Source: Fimbriiglobus sp. (lineage in GTDB: Bacteria > Planctomycetota > Planctomycetia > Gemmatales > Gemmataceae). Taken from it: a stretch of DNA of 14,487 nt. Made by a program: the position numbers and the translations under genes. The notes under the pieces were generated by a model, which was not told where the DNA came from, did not search any database, and was given only the letters and a program-made list of their open reading frames with translations. Below are positions 7,342 to 13,518 of this stretch, piece by piece; positions within the stretch are counted from its first letter, which is position 1, and the number at the start of each line of letters is the position of its first letter. The DNA is taken from contig JANXTD010000294.1 of assembly GCA_025352585.1 (NCBI GenBank), forward strand, positions 1 through 14,487, written 5' to 3'.

Positions 7342-7559
7342 GACGTGGCGTGCTTGATGCGCGACTTGACCCGGACCCGCGGCGGCAGGGTTTTGAGCGC
7401 GATCCGCTCCCCCGTCGGGGCGAGGCGGTACAGCACGCCGTCGTCCGCGAACACGACTTCGGCCCCGGACGCCTTCGCACGCCGCTGAGCCGCGCGCAGG
7501 GCCATCACGGCGTGGGCCGGGATCGAGCGCTCGATCGCGGCGAGTTTCTGCGGCGTCAC
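7338..7559 (-). CDS. Small partner (putative antitoxin) of the zeta-like gene, 73 aa
   Basis: A 73-residue protein read from GTG 7557-7559, preceded by AGGG at suitable spacing. An upstream ATG is in another frame and closes quickly. The N-terminal half is helical (KLAAIERSIPAHAVMALRAA). The C-terminal half looks like a small beta unit (GVLYRLAPTGERIALKTLPP) with a basic tail. I do not recognise a named antitoxin family. The role is inferred from position: its TGA overlaps the GTG of the zeta-like gene, and a good promoter lies just upstream, the usual antitoxin-first layout. It remains intact although its partner is frameshifted. Confidence 0.6.
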   Translation of the reverse strand: MTPQKLAAIERSIPAHAVMALRAAQRRAKASGAEVVFADDGVLYRLAPTGERIALKTLPPRVRVKSRIKHATS

Positions 7560-7599
7560 GGGGTGGCCCTACTCTGGGGGTTGATGTGGCATCCACGCC

Positions 7600-7627
7600 A
7601 TTGTAGCCTCGGCACACGGTCACGCAA
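7600..7627 (-). promoter_or_regulatory. Promoter of the zeta-like module
   Basis: On the minus strand, TTGCGT (7622-7627) and TACAAT (7600-7605) are spaced by 16 bp, about 40 bp before the GTG of the small partner gene. TACAAT is a five-of-six match to the sigma-70 -10 box and stands out in this GC-rich sequence. The -35 match is weaker. Confidence 0.5.
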
Positions 7628-7638
7628 AAAACAGCGTT

Positions 7639-7720
7639 ACGCCGGTGGCGGAATTGGCAGACGCTGAGGACTGAAAATCCTCCGCTTGCAAGAGTATGCG
7701 GGTTCAAATCCCGCCTCGCT
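7639..7720 (+). pseudogene. Degenerate tRNA-Leu copy with GAA anticodon
   Basis: This stretch repeats tRNA-Leu from base 8 onward: TGGCGGAATTGGCAGACGC is identical, the anticodon stem GAGGA/TCCTC is kept, and 32 bases (7688-7719) covering variable arm, T arm and part of the acceptor are exact. The anticodon loop is CTGAAAA, giving GAA (a phenylalanine anticodon) in a leucine-type body. The acceptor stem is broken: ACGCCGG on the 5' side against CTCGCTA on the 3' side leaves only scattered pairs. It is most likely a tRNA pseudogene or one boundary of an inserted segment, not a working tRNA. Confidence 0.8.
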
Positions 7721-8129
7721 AGTAGACCATTTAGGCTCAATAGGATCTCGCACGACCTGAGCGAACCAAAGCCTCCACTCGCCAAAGTGCCCGCCGTGGC
7801 GATGTCCAGTCGGGTTCGTGACAGCAGGGGCAGCTCGGCAGGGCCTGTGGCAAGAATCCCGCGGCGTCCGCCGTTCGCTTCGGGTCAACCGGTCAAGCCC
7901 GTGCGGGCCGAAGCGCTCACAGATTTCTGACCGTCTTTGTTTCGCCTAGTAAAGTGCGATAGTCGGCGGGGTAAGGTGGCGTCATCGGGGCGTGGACCCG
8001 GTCGGCGGCGAGGTTCGGTGAGAATTCCGTGAAGTAATCACTTGCCTACCCATTTGCGAGTGGGTTAGGATAGGCTAGTGCTGGGTGGCGAAATCGCCCC
8101 GATCCGTCCCTTCTTCCCGGAGGCCTCTT
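7721..8129. other. Gene-free stretch before the DUF1559 gene
   Basis: About 400 bases with no credible gene on either strand. The short minus-strand frames here include the antisense of the tRNA-like copy. The stretch is somewhat less GC-rich around 7925-7965 and 8020-8075. The only structure I can support is the promoter/inverted-repeat region at 8042-8071. Confidence 0.5.
8042..8071 (+). promoter_or_regulatory. Putative promoter with overlapping inverted repeat upstream of DUF1559 gene
   Basis: TTGCCT (8042-8047) and TAGGAT (8066-8071) could be -35 and -10 boxes with an 18-bp spacer. An inverted repeat, CCTACCCA (8045-8052) against TGGGTTAGG (8061-8069), lies inside this unit with one bulged base, so it could be an operator or a hairpin. 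The ATG follows about 58 bases later, preceded by the strong ribosome-binding site GGAGG at 8119-8123. Confidence 0.35.
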
Positions 8130-9206
8130 ATGCTTTCGTCCGCCCTCCCCCCCGCGACCCGGCGTGGGTTCACGCTCATCGAGCTGCTGGTGGTCATCGC
8201 CATCATCGCTATCCTCATCGGCCTGCTCCTGCCCGCGGTGCAGAAGGTTCGCGAGGCCGCCTCGCGCATGAAGTGCAGCAACAACCTCAAGCAACTCGGC
8301 CTCGGGCTGCACACTTACCACGACCAGGCCGGCAAATTCCCCACCCTCAACGAAGGGAACGGCGGGGACCGCAACACCAGCCCGTACGGCAACGAGAACC
8401 GCAACTCCGGCCTCATGAACATCTTGCCGAACCTGGAGCAGACCGCGAGCTACAACGTCCTCTCCCAGCCCGGCACGTTTGGCGGCAACGCCATCCGCGC
8501 GTTCGGCCCCATCCGCGACACGGCGGCTTACACGCCGTACACGACCAAATTCTCCGTCTTCGTCTGCCCGTCGAACCCCCCCGCGGCCCCCATCTGGGGG
8601 ACGAGTGCGTGGGGTGCCCGCAGCTACGCCTGCTCGGTCGGCGACACGATCGTCGGCATCGACTCCAACGCGACCAACCGGGGCATGTTCGCGCGCACCG
8701 GGGTCCGGATCGCCGATGTCACCGACGGGACCTCCAACACGGTCCAGATGGCGGAGCGGGCCTTCGGCTCCGGTAACACGCGGAGCACCAAGGGCTACTT
8801 CGCCAACAACGTGGGCGGCGTCAAAACGTCCCCCCTGACGTGTCTGAACACCGCGTCGGGGGGCCTGTACCTGCCCGCCCAGTCCGTCCAGACGGATCGG
8901 CCGGCGGGCGTCCAGTGGTACGACGGCTACCCCGCGTTCACCGGGGTCAGCACGATCCTCCCGCCAAACAGCGCGTCGTGCGCGAACGACAACTGGGGCG
9001 ACCAGTGGGGGGTGTTCAGCGCGAGCAGCTTCCACACCGGCGGCGTCAACGCGCTGATGGGGGACGGCTCGGTCCGCTTCGTGACCGACGGCATCAACAC
9101 CGGCAGCCTGACGAGCGGCGACCCCGGCACCGGCGGCGGCGTCAGTCCCTACGGCGTCTGGGGCGCGATGGGCACGAAAGCCAGCGGGGAAGTGGCATCC
9201 AACTAA
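8130..9206 (+). CDS. DUF1559 protein with prepilin-type N-terminus, 358 aa
   Basis: The start is ATG 8130, seven bases after GGAGG. An upstream in-frame start at 8085 lacks such a site and would bury the leader. Residues 11-40 are a type IV prepilin/pseudopilin signal: RRG|FTLIELLVVIAIIAILIG, with cleavage expected between G13 and F14 and the usual glutamate at mature position 5 (E18). Next comes the DUF1559 signature (AVQKVREAASRMKCSNNLKQ, then LGLHTYHD). The C-terminal end carries HTGGVNALMGDGSVRFV (302-318), the H-X9-DG block of the family. DUF1559 proteins occur in large numbers in planctomycetes, where they are thought to be pseudopilin-like, cell-surface proteins. The lipoprotein gene 47 bp downstream is very likely in the same operon. 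Confidence 0.96.
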   Translation: MLSSALPPATRRGFTLIELLVVIAIIAILIGLLLPAVQKVREAASRMKCSNNLKQLGLGLHTYHDQAGKFPTLNEGNGGDRNTSPYGNENRNSGLMNILPNLEQTASYNVLSQPGTFGGNAIRAFGPIRDTAAYTPYTTKFSVFVCPSNPPAAPIWGTSAWGARSYACSVGDTIVGIDSNATNRGMFARTGVRIADVTDGTSNTVQMAERAFGSGNTRSTKGYFANNVGGVKTSPLTCLNTASGGLYLPAQSVQTDRPAGVQWYDGYPAFTGVSTILPPNSASCANDNWGDQWGVFSASSFHTGGVNALMGDGSVRFVTDGINTGSLTSGDPGTGGGVSPYGVWGAMGTKASGEVASN

Positions 9207-9253
9207 CGACTCGGCTCGCGGCAACACCCCACCCCCGGAAAAGGCTCGACCCC

Positions 9254-9781
9254 ATGACCCCCCGACGGACTCGGATTCGGCGACCGTACCTGGCGCTCCT
9301 CTGCGCGATCGGCTTCACGCCCTGCGCCGGCTGCGACTCGAAACACCCCGCGACGTCTCCGGTCGTGGGCAAGGTTTCCTGGCGCGGCAAGCCGGTCGAG
9401 AACGCGACGGTGACGTTCTCGCGCGGCTCGAAGGACATCGCCAAGGGCGAGGTGGCCATCGGGACGACGGATGCCGAAGGGAACTTCTCGCTCATGACGC
9501 ACTTCGCGGGCCAGGAGAGCGCGAACGGGGCGGTCCCCGGTGACTACGAGGTGACCGTGTCCAAGCAGGTCCCCCCGCCGGGGGTCACGGCCGAGCAGTA
9601 CCGGGCCATGGTCGAGGCGGCGAACAAGATCGGCGAGAGCGGGGCGATGGTCCCCGCGGGGAAGCGGCCGCCCCTACTGGTCGAGCTGTTCCCCGCGCAC
9701 TACTCCGCAGCGGGCAAGTCGAGGCTCAAAGCGGCCGTCCCCTCGGCCGGGTCACCGGACGCCAACTTCGCGCTCGAGTGA
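9254..9781 (+). CDS. Small lipoprotein with carboxypeptidase-regulatory-like (Ig-fold) domain, 175 aa
   Basis: Begins at ATG 9254, after GGAAAAGG at a spacing of about nine bases. The upstream extension of the frame overlaps the DUF1559 gene and is not coding. The N-terminus is basic, then hydrophobic (YLALLCAIGFTP), ending in CAGC. C27, or C24, could be the lipidated cysteine, though the lipobox is not canonical. The body (about 36-105) has the transthyretin-like pattern VVGKVSWRGKPVENATVTF, TTDAEGNFSL, then GAVPGDYEVTVSK. The C-terminal HYSAAGKSRLKAAVP matches the common ending of planctomycete proteins of this kind. Such small lipoproteins regularly follow DUF1559 genes; joint work at the cell envelope is inferred from that pairing. 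Confidence 0.85.
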   Translation: MTPRRTRIRRPYLALLCAIGFTPCAGCDSKHPATSPVVGKVSWRGKPVENATVTFSRGSKDIAKGEVAIGTTDAEGNFSLMTHFAGQESANGAVPGDYEVTVSKQVPPPGVTAEQYRAMVEAANKIGESGAMVPAGKRPPLLVELFPAHYSAAGKSRLKAAVPSAGSPDANFALE

Positions 9782-9783
9782 CC

Positions 9784-10746
9784 TCACGCCCCCGGACTCG
9801 GCGGTCGGTAAGCCGCCGGCGTGGCCGAGACAGTCGGGACCGCCTCGCTGTTGAGGTCCATGCCGTAGATGTTGTTGGCCGGATGATTATGCGCGTCTCG
9901 AATAGCCGCGCCGCTGCCGCAGGCGGGATCGACGATGCGGATCGTCTCGAGTTCTTCGAGCCAGCCGGCCCAGAACTTCCACAAGGCGATGCGGTTCGCG
10001 GCGGTCTTCTCGGCCGCTTCGAGGTCGTTGGGGTCGGCGAAGAGCTTGGCGAACTTCTGGGTCGAGGCGGCCAGGCGTTCGCGGTAGCGCTCGAAGCGGT
10101 CGCGGACGATGTCCCCCAGCGTCTCCGTGGGGATGTAGCGGGTGACGAACGCGGGGGTGTAGAACGCCCCCTCCTTCTTGCGCTTCGTCGGCTCGCCCGG
10201 CTCGACGGCCGCCACCCCGGCGACCGCGGGCGTGACGCTGCGGTGCTTCTCTTCGAGGTCAGAAATGCTCTGCTCGAAGACGTGGCCGAGGATTTTCACG
10301 TCGATGAGCTTGCCGAGGCCGTCGGCCGCGTCGCCGTAGTGGTACTCCGCGAGCTTCTTGAAGCCCTCGCAGACGGCGTCGGGCCGGTCGAGCGGGTCGA
10401 GCGGCCCCTTACCCTCCAGTACGAGCCGCGGGGCGTCGGGGCCGGTGCCGAAGCGGCCGAACCCGGCGTCGGCGTAGGTGCCGGCCGCCTCGACGAACAG
10501 CTCCTTCTTGAACGAGTACGCCTCCGGGGTTTCGGACACCGTCACGTCGCCGAGTACGTCGCGGTAGATGTCGTCGCGGAACTCGTCGCGGACTTCGGTC
10601 TCCTTGAACTTGACCCTCCCGCTGCCGGTGAACATCTTGGCCCACTTGGCGATCTTGCCGCGGTCGGCGTGCGGCGGCAGGGCGAACGCGCGGACCTTCG
10701 GCCGCACGGCCTCGGGCCGAAACAGCGGCTTGGCGTCGGTCGGCAT
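9784..10746 (-). pseudogene. Collapsed type IIG (Eco57I-like) restriction-modification gene, 320 aa
   Basis: An open frame with clear pieces of a fused restriction endonuclease/N6-adenine methyltransferase. The N-terminal part (1-122) has a nuclease-like YADAGFGRF...LVLEGKGP, where D93, E111 and K113 fit a PD-ExK site. Next come GFKKLAEYHYG (128-138), IDVKILGHVFEQSISDLEE (148-166) and KRKKEGAFYTPAFVTRYI (188-205), typical just before the methyltransferase. SAM motif I is present (VDPACGSGA, 272-280). But NNIYGMDLNSEAV (291-303) follows after only ten residues instead of the usual 40 or so, and homology then stops in a Pro/Ala tail. The catalytic NPPY motif and the target-recognition domain are absent. 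Family members are usually 900 residues or more. It ends two bases from the lipoprotein stop. Methyltransferase activity is very unlikely. Confidence 0.75.
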
Positions 10747-10792
10747 GGTTCGGCCCGGCGGGGAGGAGTGGCGAGGCGGCGAGGCGGGGCGT

Positions 10793-11497
10793 CTACTCCT
10801 GCAAGTACAGCGCGCGGCCGCACTGCGGGCAGCAGACGAACGCGCCGCCGGAGAGGCTCGTCTTCTGCTGCTCGGTGAGACTCGTCTTGCAGTTCATGCA
10901 CGTCCGGCCGTGGACGGGGGCCAGGCCGTCGGGGCCGTAGCTCTTGACGATGCGGTTGTACTGGTTGCGGTGCTCCGGCGGGATCTTCGCCTCGGTCACC
11001 GCCAGCGTCTCCACCGACTCGGCCTGGTCGGCGAGCAGCCGCGCCAGGCGCTCGGCGGCTTCGACTCGCTGGGCCTGGAAGGTCGCTTGCGCGGCGGCCC
11101 ACTGCGACTCGACGGCCGGGACCGCGGCGGTGCGCTCCTCGACCTCGCCCAAAGCATTCAGGATGGCGTCTTCGAGCTCGCCCTTGCGGGCGGTCGCCGT
11201 GGCGATCTCGATGTTCTTGGCGTCGAACTCCTTCTTCGAGGTCGCCCCGTTCAGGTCGGTCTGCACTTTGAGAAGCCGCGTCTCGGTCGTCTTGAGGCCG
11301 CCCTCGTCGTCCTTCTGCTTCAGCTTCCATCGCTTGATGCTGGCGTGGTGCTCCGCGTGGGCGGCGTCGGCGTCGGCGAGGGCCTTCTGCTGGATTTTCA
11401 GCACCCGCGGCCCCAAGTCGATTTCGCTTTGCAGGTCGCGCAGGTGCCGACGCAGCCGGTGGCACTCGCGCAGGATCGGGGAGACGGCCTGGCTCAT
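10793..11497 (-). CDS. Coiled-coil protein with C-terminal C4-type zinc ribbon, 234 aa
   Basis: Starts at ATG 11495-11497, preceded by AGAGG at seven bases. Frame sequence further upstream is antisense-like overlap with hpnE and is excluded. Residues 10-175 form a long charged helical hairpin or coiled coil (for example LKTTETRLLKVQTDLNGATS). The C-terminus is the zf-RING_7/DUF164 domain: NRIVKSYGPDGLAPVHGRTC (181-200), then C200xxC203 and C223xxC226. Length and order match the CdsZ/FlgZ (HP0958) group, whose studied members bind nucleic acid or flagellar and secretion partners. The role in planctomycetes is not known. It lies 44 bp after hpnE on the same strand and 46 bp before the collapsed restriction gene, so co-transcription is likely. 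Confidence 0.88.
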   Translation of the reverse strand: MSQAVSPILRECHRLRRHLRDLQSEIDLGPRVLKIQQKALADADAAHAEHHASIKRWKLKQKDDEGGLKTTETRLLKVQTDLNGATSKKEFDAKNIEIATATARKGELEDAILNALGEVEERTAAVPAVESQWAAAQATFQAQRVEAAERLARLLADQAESVETLAVTEAKIPPEHRNQYNRIVKSYGPDGLAPVHGRTCMNCKTSLTEQQKTSLSGGAFVCCPQCGRALYLQE

Positions 11498-11541
11498 GGT
11501 AACGCCTCTGCTAATGGACGTGGGCGGACTCGGCAGCGTCA

Positions 11542-12909
11542 TTAAACGGAAACCGCGGCCCCCCGGTCGCCCAAGTCCGGTTGCAGGCACGGCGTCGGGT
11601 CGCCGCGGCGGCCCAGGATCGCCCCGGCCGCGAGGTAGCCGCTGCGCACCGCCCCCTCCATCGTCGCCGGCCAGCCGGTGCGCGTCCAGTCGCCGGCGAG
11701 CGTCAGGTTCCGAACCGGAGTCGCTTGCGCCGGGCGGTGGTCGTCGACGCCGGGGACGGCACTGAAGGTGGCGGTGTGCTCGGTCACGACCTTGGCCCGC
11801 AGTAGCTTCGCGCCGACGGGGAAGAGCCGCGATAGCTCCTCGGCGACGCGCCGCTCGACCTCCGCCCCGCCCAAGCCCTTCAGCGGCCGCGCGGCGCTCA
11901 CGACGACTTGGGCGTAGAACTCGCCGGGCGAGGTCTCGCCGCGGTTGAACAGCCACTGGCCGAGGCAATCGACGAAGACGGCGTGCGGCAACGGCGTCAG
12001 CGGGCGGTCGTACCACAGGTGAACGCTCGTGATCGGCGACGGCGTGAGTCGGCCGGCGGCGGCGAAGCACTCCAGCTCCGCCCACGGCTCCGGCAGCAGC
12101 GCCAGGACGCGGTCGAAGGGCACCGCCAACACCACTTCGTCGGCGCTCAGGCTCGTGCCGTCGCGCAGTGACACCCCCATGACACCGCCGCCGTCGGCCG
12201 TGGGCAGCAGCGACTTCACCCCGGCGTTCGCGCGGACGGTGACGCCGTGGCGGGTGAAGAAGTCGCGCAGCTCGTCGCCGTAGAGCTTGCCGAGCGGCAC
12301 GCGCGGGACCTCGACGGTGAAGCCGTCGCGGTGGGCCATGAAGCCCTCGACGAAGACCTTGCGGGCGTACTTCAGCCCGACGCGATCGACGGTCTCGTTC
12401 AGCGCACTCGTCAGCACGATGCCCCAGAAGCGGTCGATGGTGCGCGGCGTTTGGCGGTGCGCGTCGAGCCACGGCCGCAGCGGCGGGTCGGCGTCGGTGG
12501 CCGTTTGCCGCAGCATGAGCAGGCCGTAGGCGACGCGCAACTTCTCGACCGGGGTGAGGTAGTGCGCCCCGAGCAGTGCCCGGCCGAGGTGGAACGGCGC
12601 GGGCCACGGGTCGGCCTTGAAGCGACTCACCCGGCGGTCGGGCGTCAGGAAGTACAGGACCGGTTGCGGCTCGAGGTGGTGGTCGATGCCGACGGTGCGG
12701 GCGAAGTGGCTGAGGTTCGTACAGCAGCCCATGCTGACGTGCTGGCAGGCGTCGAGGAGTTGCCCGCTCGCGGCGTCGGGGAACGACCCGGCCCGCCCGC
12801 CGAGTCGCGGCCGCGACTCGAGGACCGTCACGCGAACCCCCCGCCGGGCGAGTGCCGAGGCGGCGGCCAGCCCCGCGAGTCCGCCGCCGACGATGAGGGC
12901 TGTAGTCAT
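11542..12909 (-). CDS. hpnE: Hydroxysqualene dehydroxylase (squalene-associated FAD-dependent desaturase)
   Basis: FAD enzyme that removes the hydroxyl from hydroxysqualene to give squalene, the last step of the HpnC-HpnD-HpnE route to hopanoids and sterols. The N-terminus has the Rossmann FAD motif ALIVGGGLAGLAAASALARR (4-23), acidic E31 at the end of strand two, and LGGRAGSF (37-44). LLDACQHVSMGCCTNL (51-66) is characteristic of the family. The C-terminus has LAGDWTRTGWPATMEGAVRS (404-423), the amine-oxidase-type FAD-binding end. 455 residues is normal. hpnC, hpnD and a squalene cyclase are not in the window, so the pathway genes are either dispersed or outside it. No clear ribosome-binding site is seen. 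A REP-like half-unit lies just upstream. Confidence 0.9.
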   Translation of the reverse strand: MTTALIVGGGLAGLAAASALARRGVRVTVLESRPRLGGRAGSFPDAASGQLLDACQHVSMGCCTNLSHFARTVGIDHHLEPQPVLYFLTPDRRVSRFKADPWPAPFHLGRALLGAHYLTPVEKLRVAYGLLMLRQTATDADPPLRPWLDAHRQTPRTIDRFWGIVLTSALNETVDRVGLKYARKVFVEGFMAHRDGFTVEVPRVPLGKLYGDELRDFFTRHGVTVRANAGVKSLLPTADGGGVMGVSLRDGTSLSADEVVLAVPFDRVLALLPEPWAELECFAAAGRLTPSPITSVHLWYDRPLTPLPHAVFVDCLGQWLFNRGETSPGEFYAQVVVSAARPLKGLGGAEVERRVAEELSRLFPVGAKLLRAKVVTEHTATFSAVPGVDDHRPAQATPVRNLTLAGDWTRTGWPATMEGAVRSGYLAAGAILGRRGDPTPCLQPDLGDRGAAVSV

Positions 12910-12921
12910 GCCGCTAGTGTA

Positions 12922-12957
12922 GGCGAGCCGAAGGCGTGAGCGACCGGAGTCCGCTGG
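12922..12957. repeat. REP-like half-unit in the toxin-hpnE gap
   Basis: GGCGAGCCGAAGGCGTGAGC followed by GACCGGAGTCCGCTGG fills the gap between the RelE-like gene and hpnE. It shares GGCGAGCCGnnGGCGT with the left arm of the inverted repeat at 3680. CGGAGTCCGC can pair weakly with itself. It is probably another copy of a dispersed intergenic repeat. Confidence 0.45.
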
Positions 12958-13221
12958 CTACGAACCATAACGGGTGACTCGCGTGATCCAGACGGCGCGG
13001 CCAGCCGGATCGACGCGGAAGTAGACGCAAAGCATTGGCGGGAACGCCACCCGGTAGCCGCCCATCCGCGACTCACCGACCGCCAGCGGGTCGGCCGCCA
13101 GTCGCTCGTTGAAGCGCTCGACGCCGACGGCCATCCGGTCCCGGTTGGTCGGGTCTGCGGCGAGGTAGAATTCGGCGAGCCGGTCGAGCAACGCCGCGAC
13201 CCAGATTACTCGGTAGGTCAC
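12958..13221 (-). CDS. RelE/ParE-family toxin, 87 aa
   Basis: Read from GTG 13219-13221, which overlaps the TGA of the antitoxin gene as GTGA. Longer versions of the frame start inside the antitoxin and are unlikely. The sequence fits the compact RelE/ParE fold: VTYRVIWVAALLDRLAEFYL (strand, then helix), RMAVGVERFNERLAADPLAV (second helix), then SRMGGYRVAFPPMLCVYFRV and WITRVTRY (central strands with the basic residues expected at the active face). Members cut mRNA at the ribosome (RelE) or inhibit gyrase (ParE); which applies here cannot be decided. It is the second gene of a tight two-gene module, with hpnE following 48 bp downstream. Confidence 0.75.
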   Translation of the reverse strand: MTYRVIWVAALLDRLAEFYLAADPTNRDRMAVGVERFNERLAADPLAVGESRMGGYRVAFPPMLCVYFRVDPAGRAVWITRVTRYGS

Positions 13222-13469
13222 TTCTGGCCCCGCAGTTCGCGCATCCGGGCGTTGACGACTTCGGCGGTCACCCACTGAGTGTTCGGGTCGGCGATTTCGC
13301 GGTCCAACTCGTCGTCGGTGATTCCCAGTTCGGGGAAGGACATCCCAGGCCGCGGCGCGGGGTGGAAGCGGCCGAGGAGTTGGCCGTCGGGGCCGCGGAC
13401 TTCGAGACCGGTGCCGGTGGCGGCGGCGAAGGTTGCGGCAATTGTGCGGTCGGGGATCGTCAGGGTCAT
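13218..13469 (-). CDS. Antitoxin of the RelE/ParE-like module, 83 aa
   Basis: Starts at ATG 13467-13469, with GAGG eight bases upstream. The N-terminal half is a small beta-rich unit (LEVRGPDGQLLGRFHPA). The C-terminal half is acidic and helical (ITDDELDREIADPNTQWVTA, then EVVNARMRELRG), the kind of segment that wraps a RelE-type toxin. The pattern of PDG-x-LLG-x-F, then an acidic ELDREI-like run, then TAEVV is familiar from planctomycete antitoxins next to RelE toxins, though I cannot assign a named family. It overlaps the toxin by four bases, so translation is coupled. Antitoxin status is inferred mainly from this arrangement. Confidence 0.7.
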   Translation of the reverse strand: MTLTIPDRTIAATFAAATGTGLEVRGPDGQLLGRFHPAPRPGMSFPELGITDDELDREIADPNTQWVTAEVVNARMRELRGQK

Positions 13470-13500
13470 GACGGGAACCTCGTGGGGTTGGGGCGTGGGC

Positions 13501-13506
13501 ATTGTA
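13501..13506 (-). promoter_or_regulatory. Candidate -10 box (TACAAT) of the RelE-type module
   Basis: TACAAT on the minus strand lies 31 bp before the antitoxin ATG, in the 49-bp gap after the TPR gene. No convincing -35 is found at 16-18 bp spacing. The same hexamer heads the zeta-like module at 7600-7605. Confidence 0.4.
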
Positions 13507-13518
13507 CCACGGTCCGGC

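Noticed and set aside
8046..9227. Minus-strand frame of 393 codons opposite the DUF1559 gene
   Set aside because: The plus-strand gene has a prepilin leader, a ribosome-binding site and family motifs; the opposite strand has none.
10769..10785. Tandem GGCGAGGC pair before the collapsed restriction gene
   Set aside because: Only two short copies in GC-rich sequence; too little to call a functional repeat.
9778..10878. Plus-strand frame of 366 codons opposite the restriction gene
   Set aside because: The minus-strand frame carries VDPACGSG and other family motifs, and the plus frame is compositionally a shadow.
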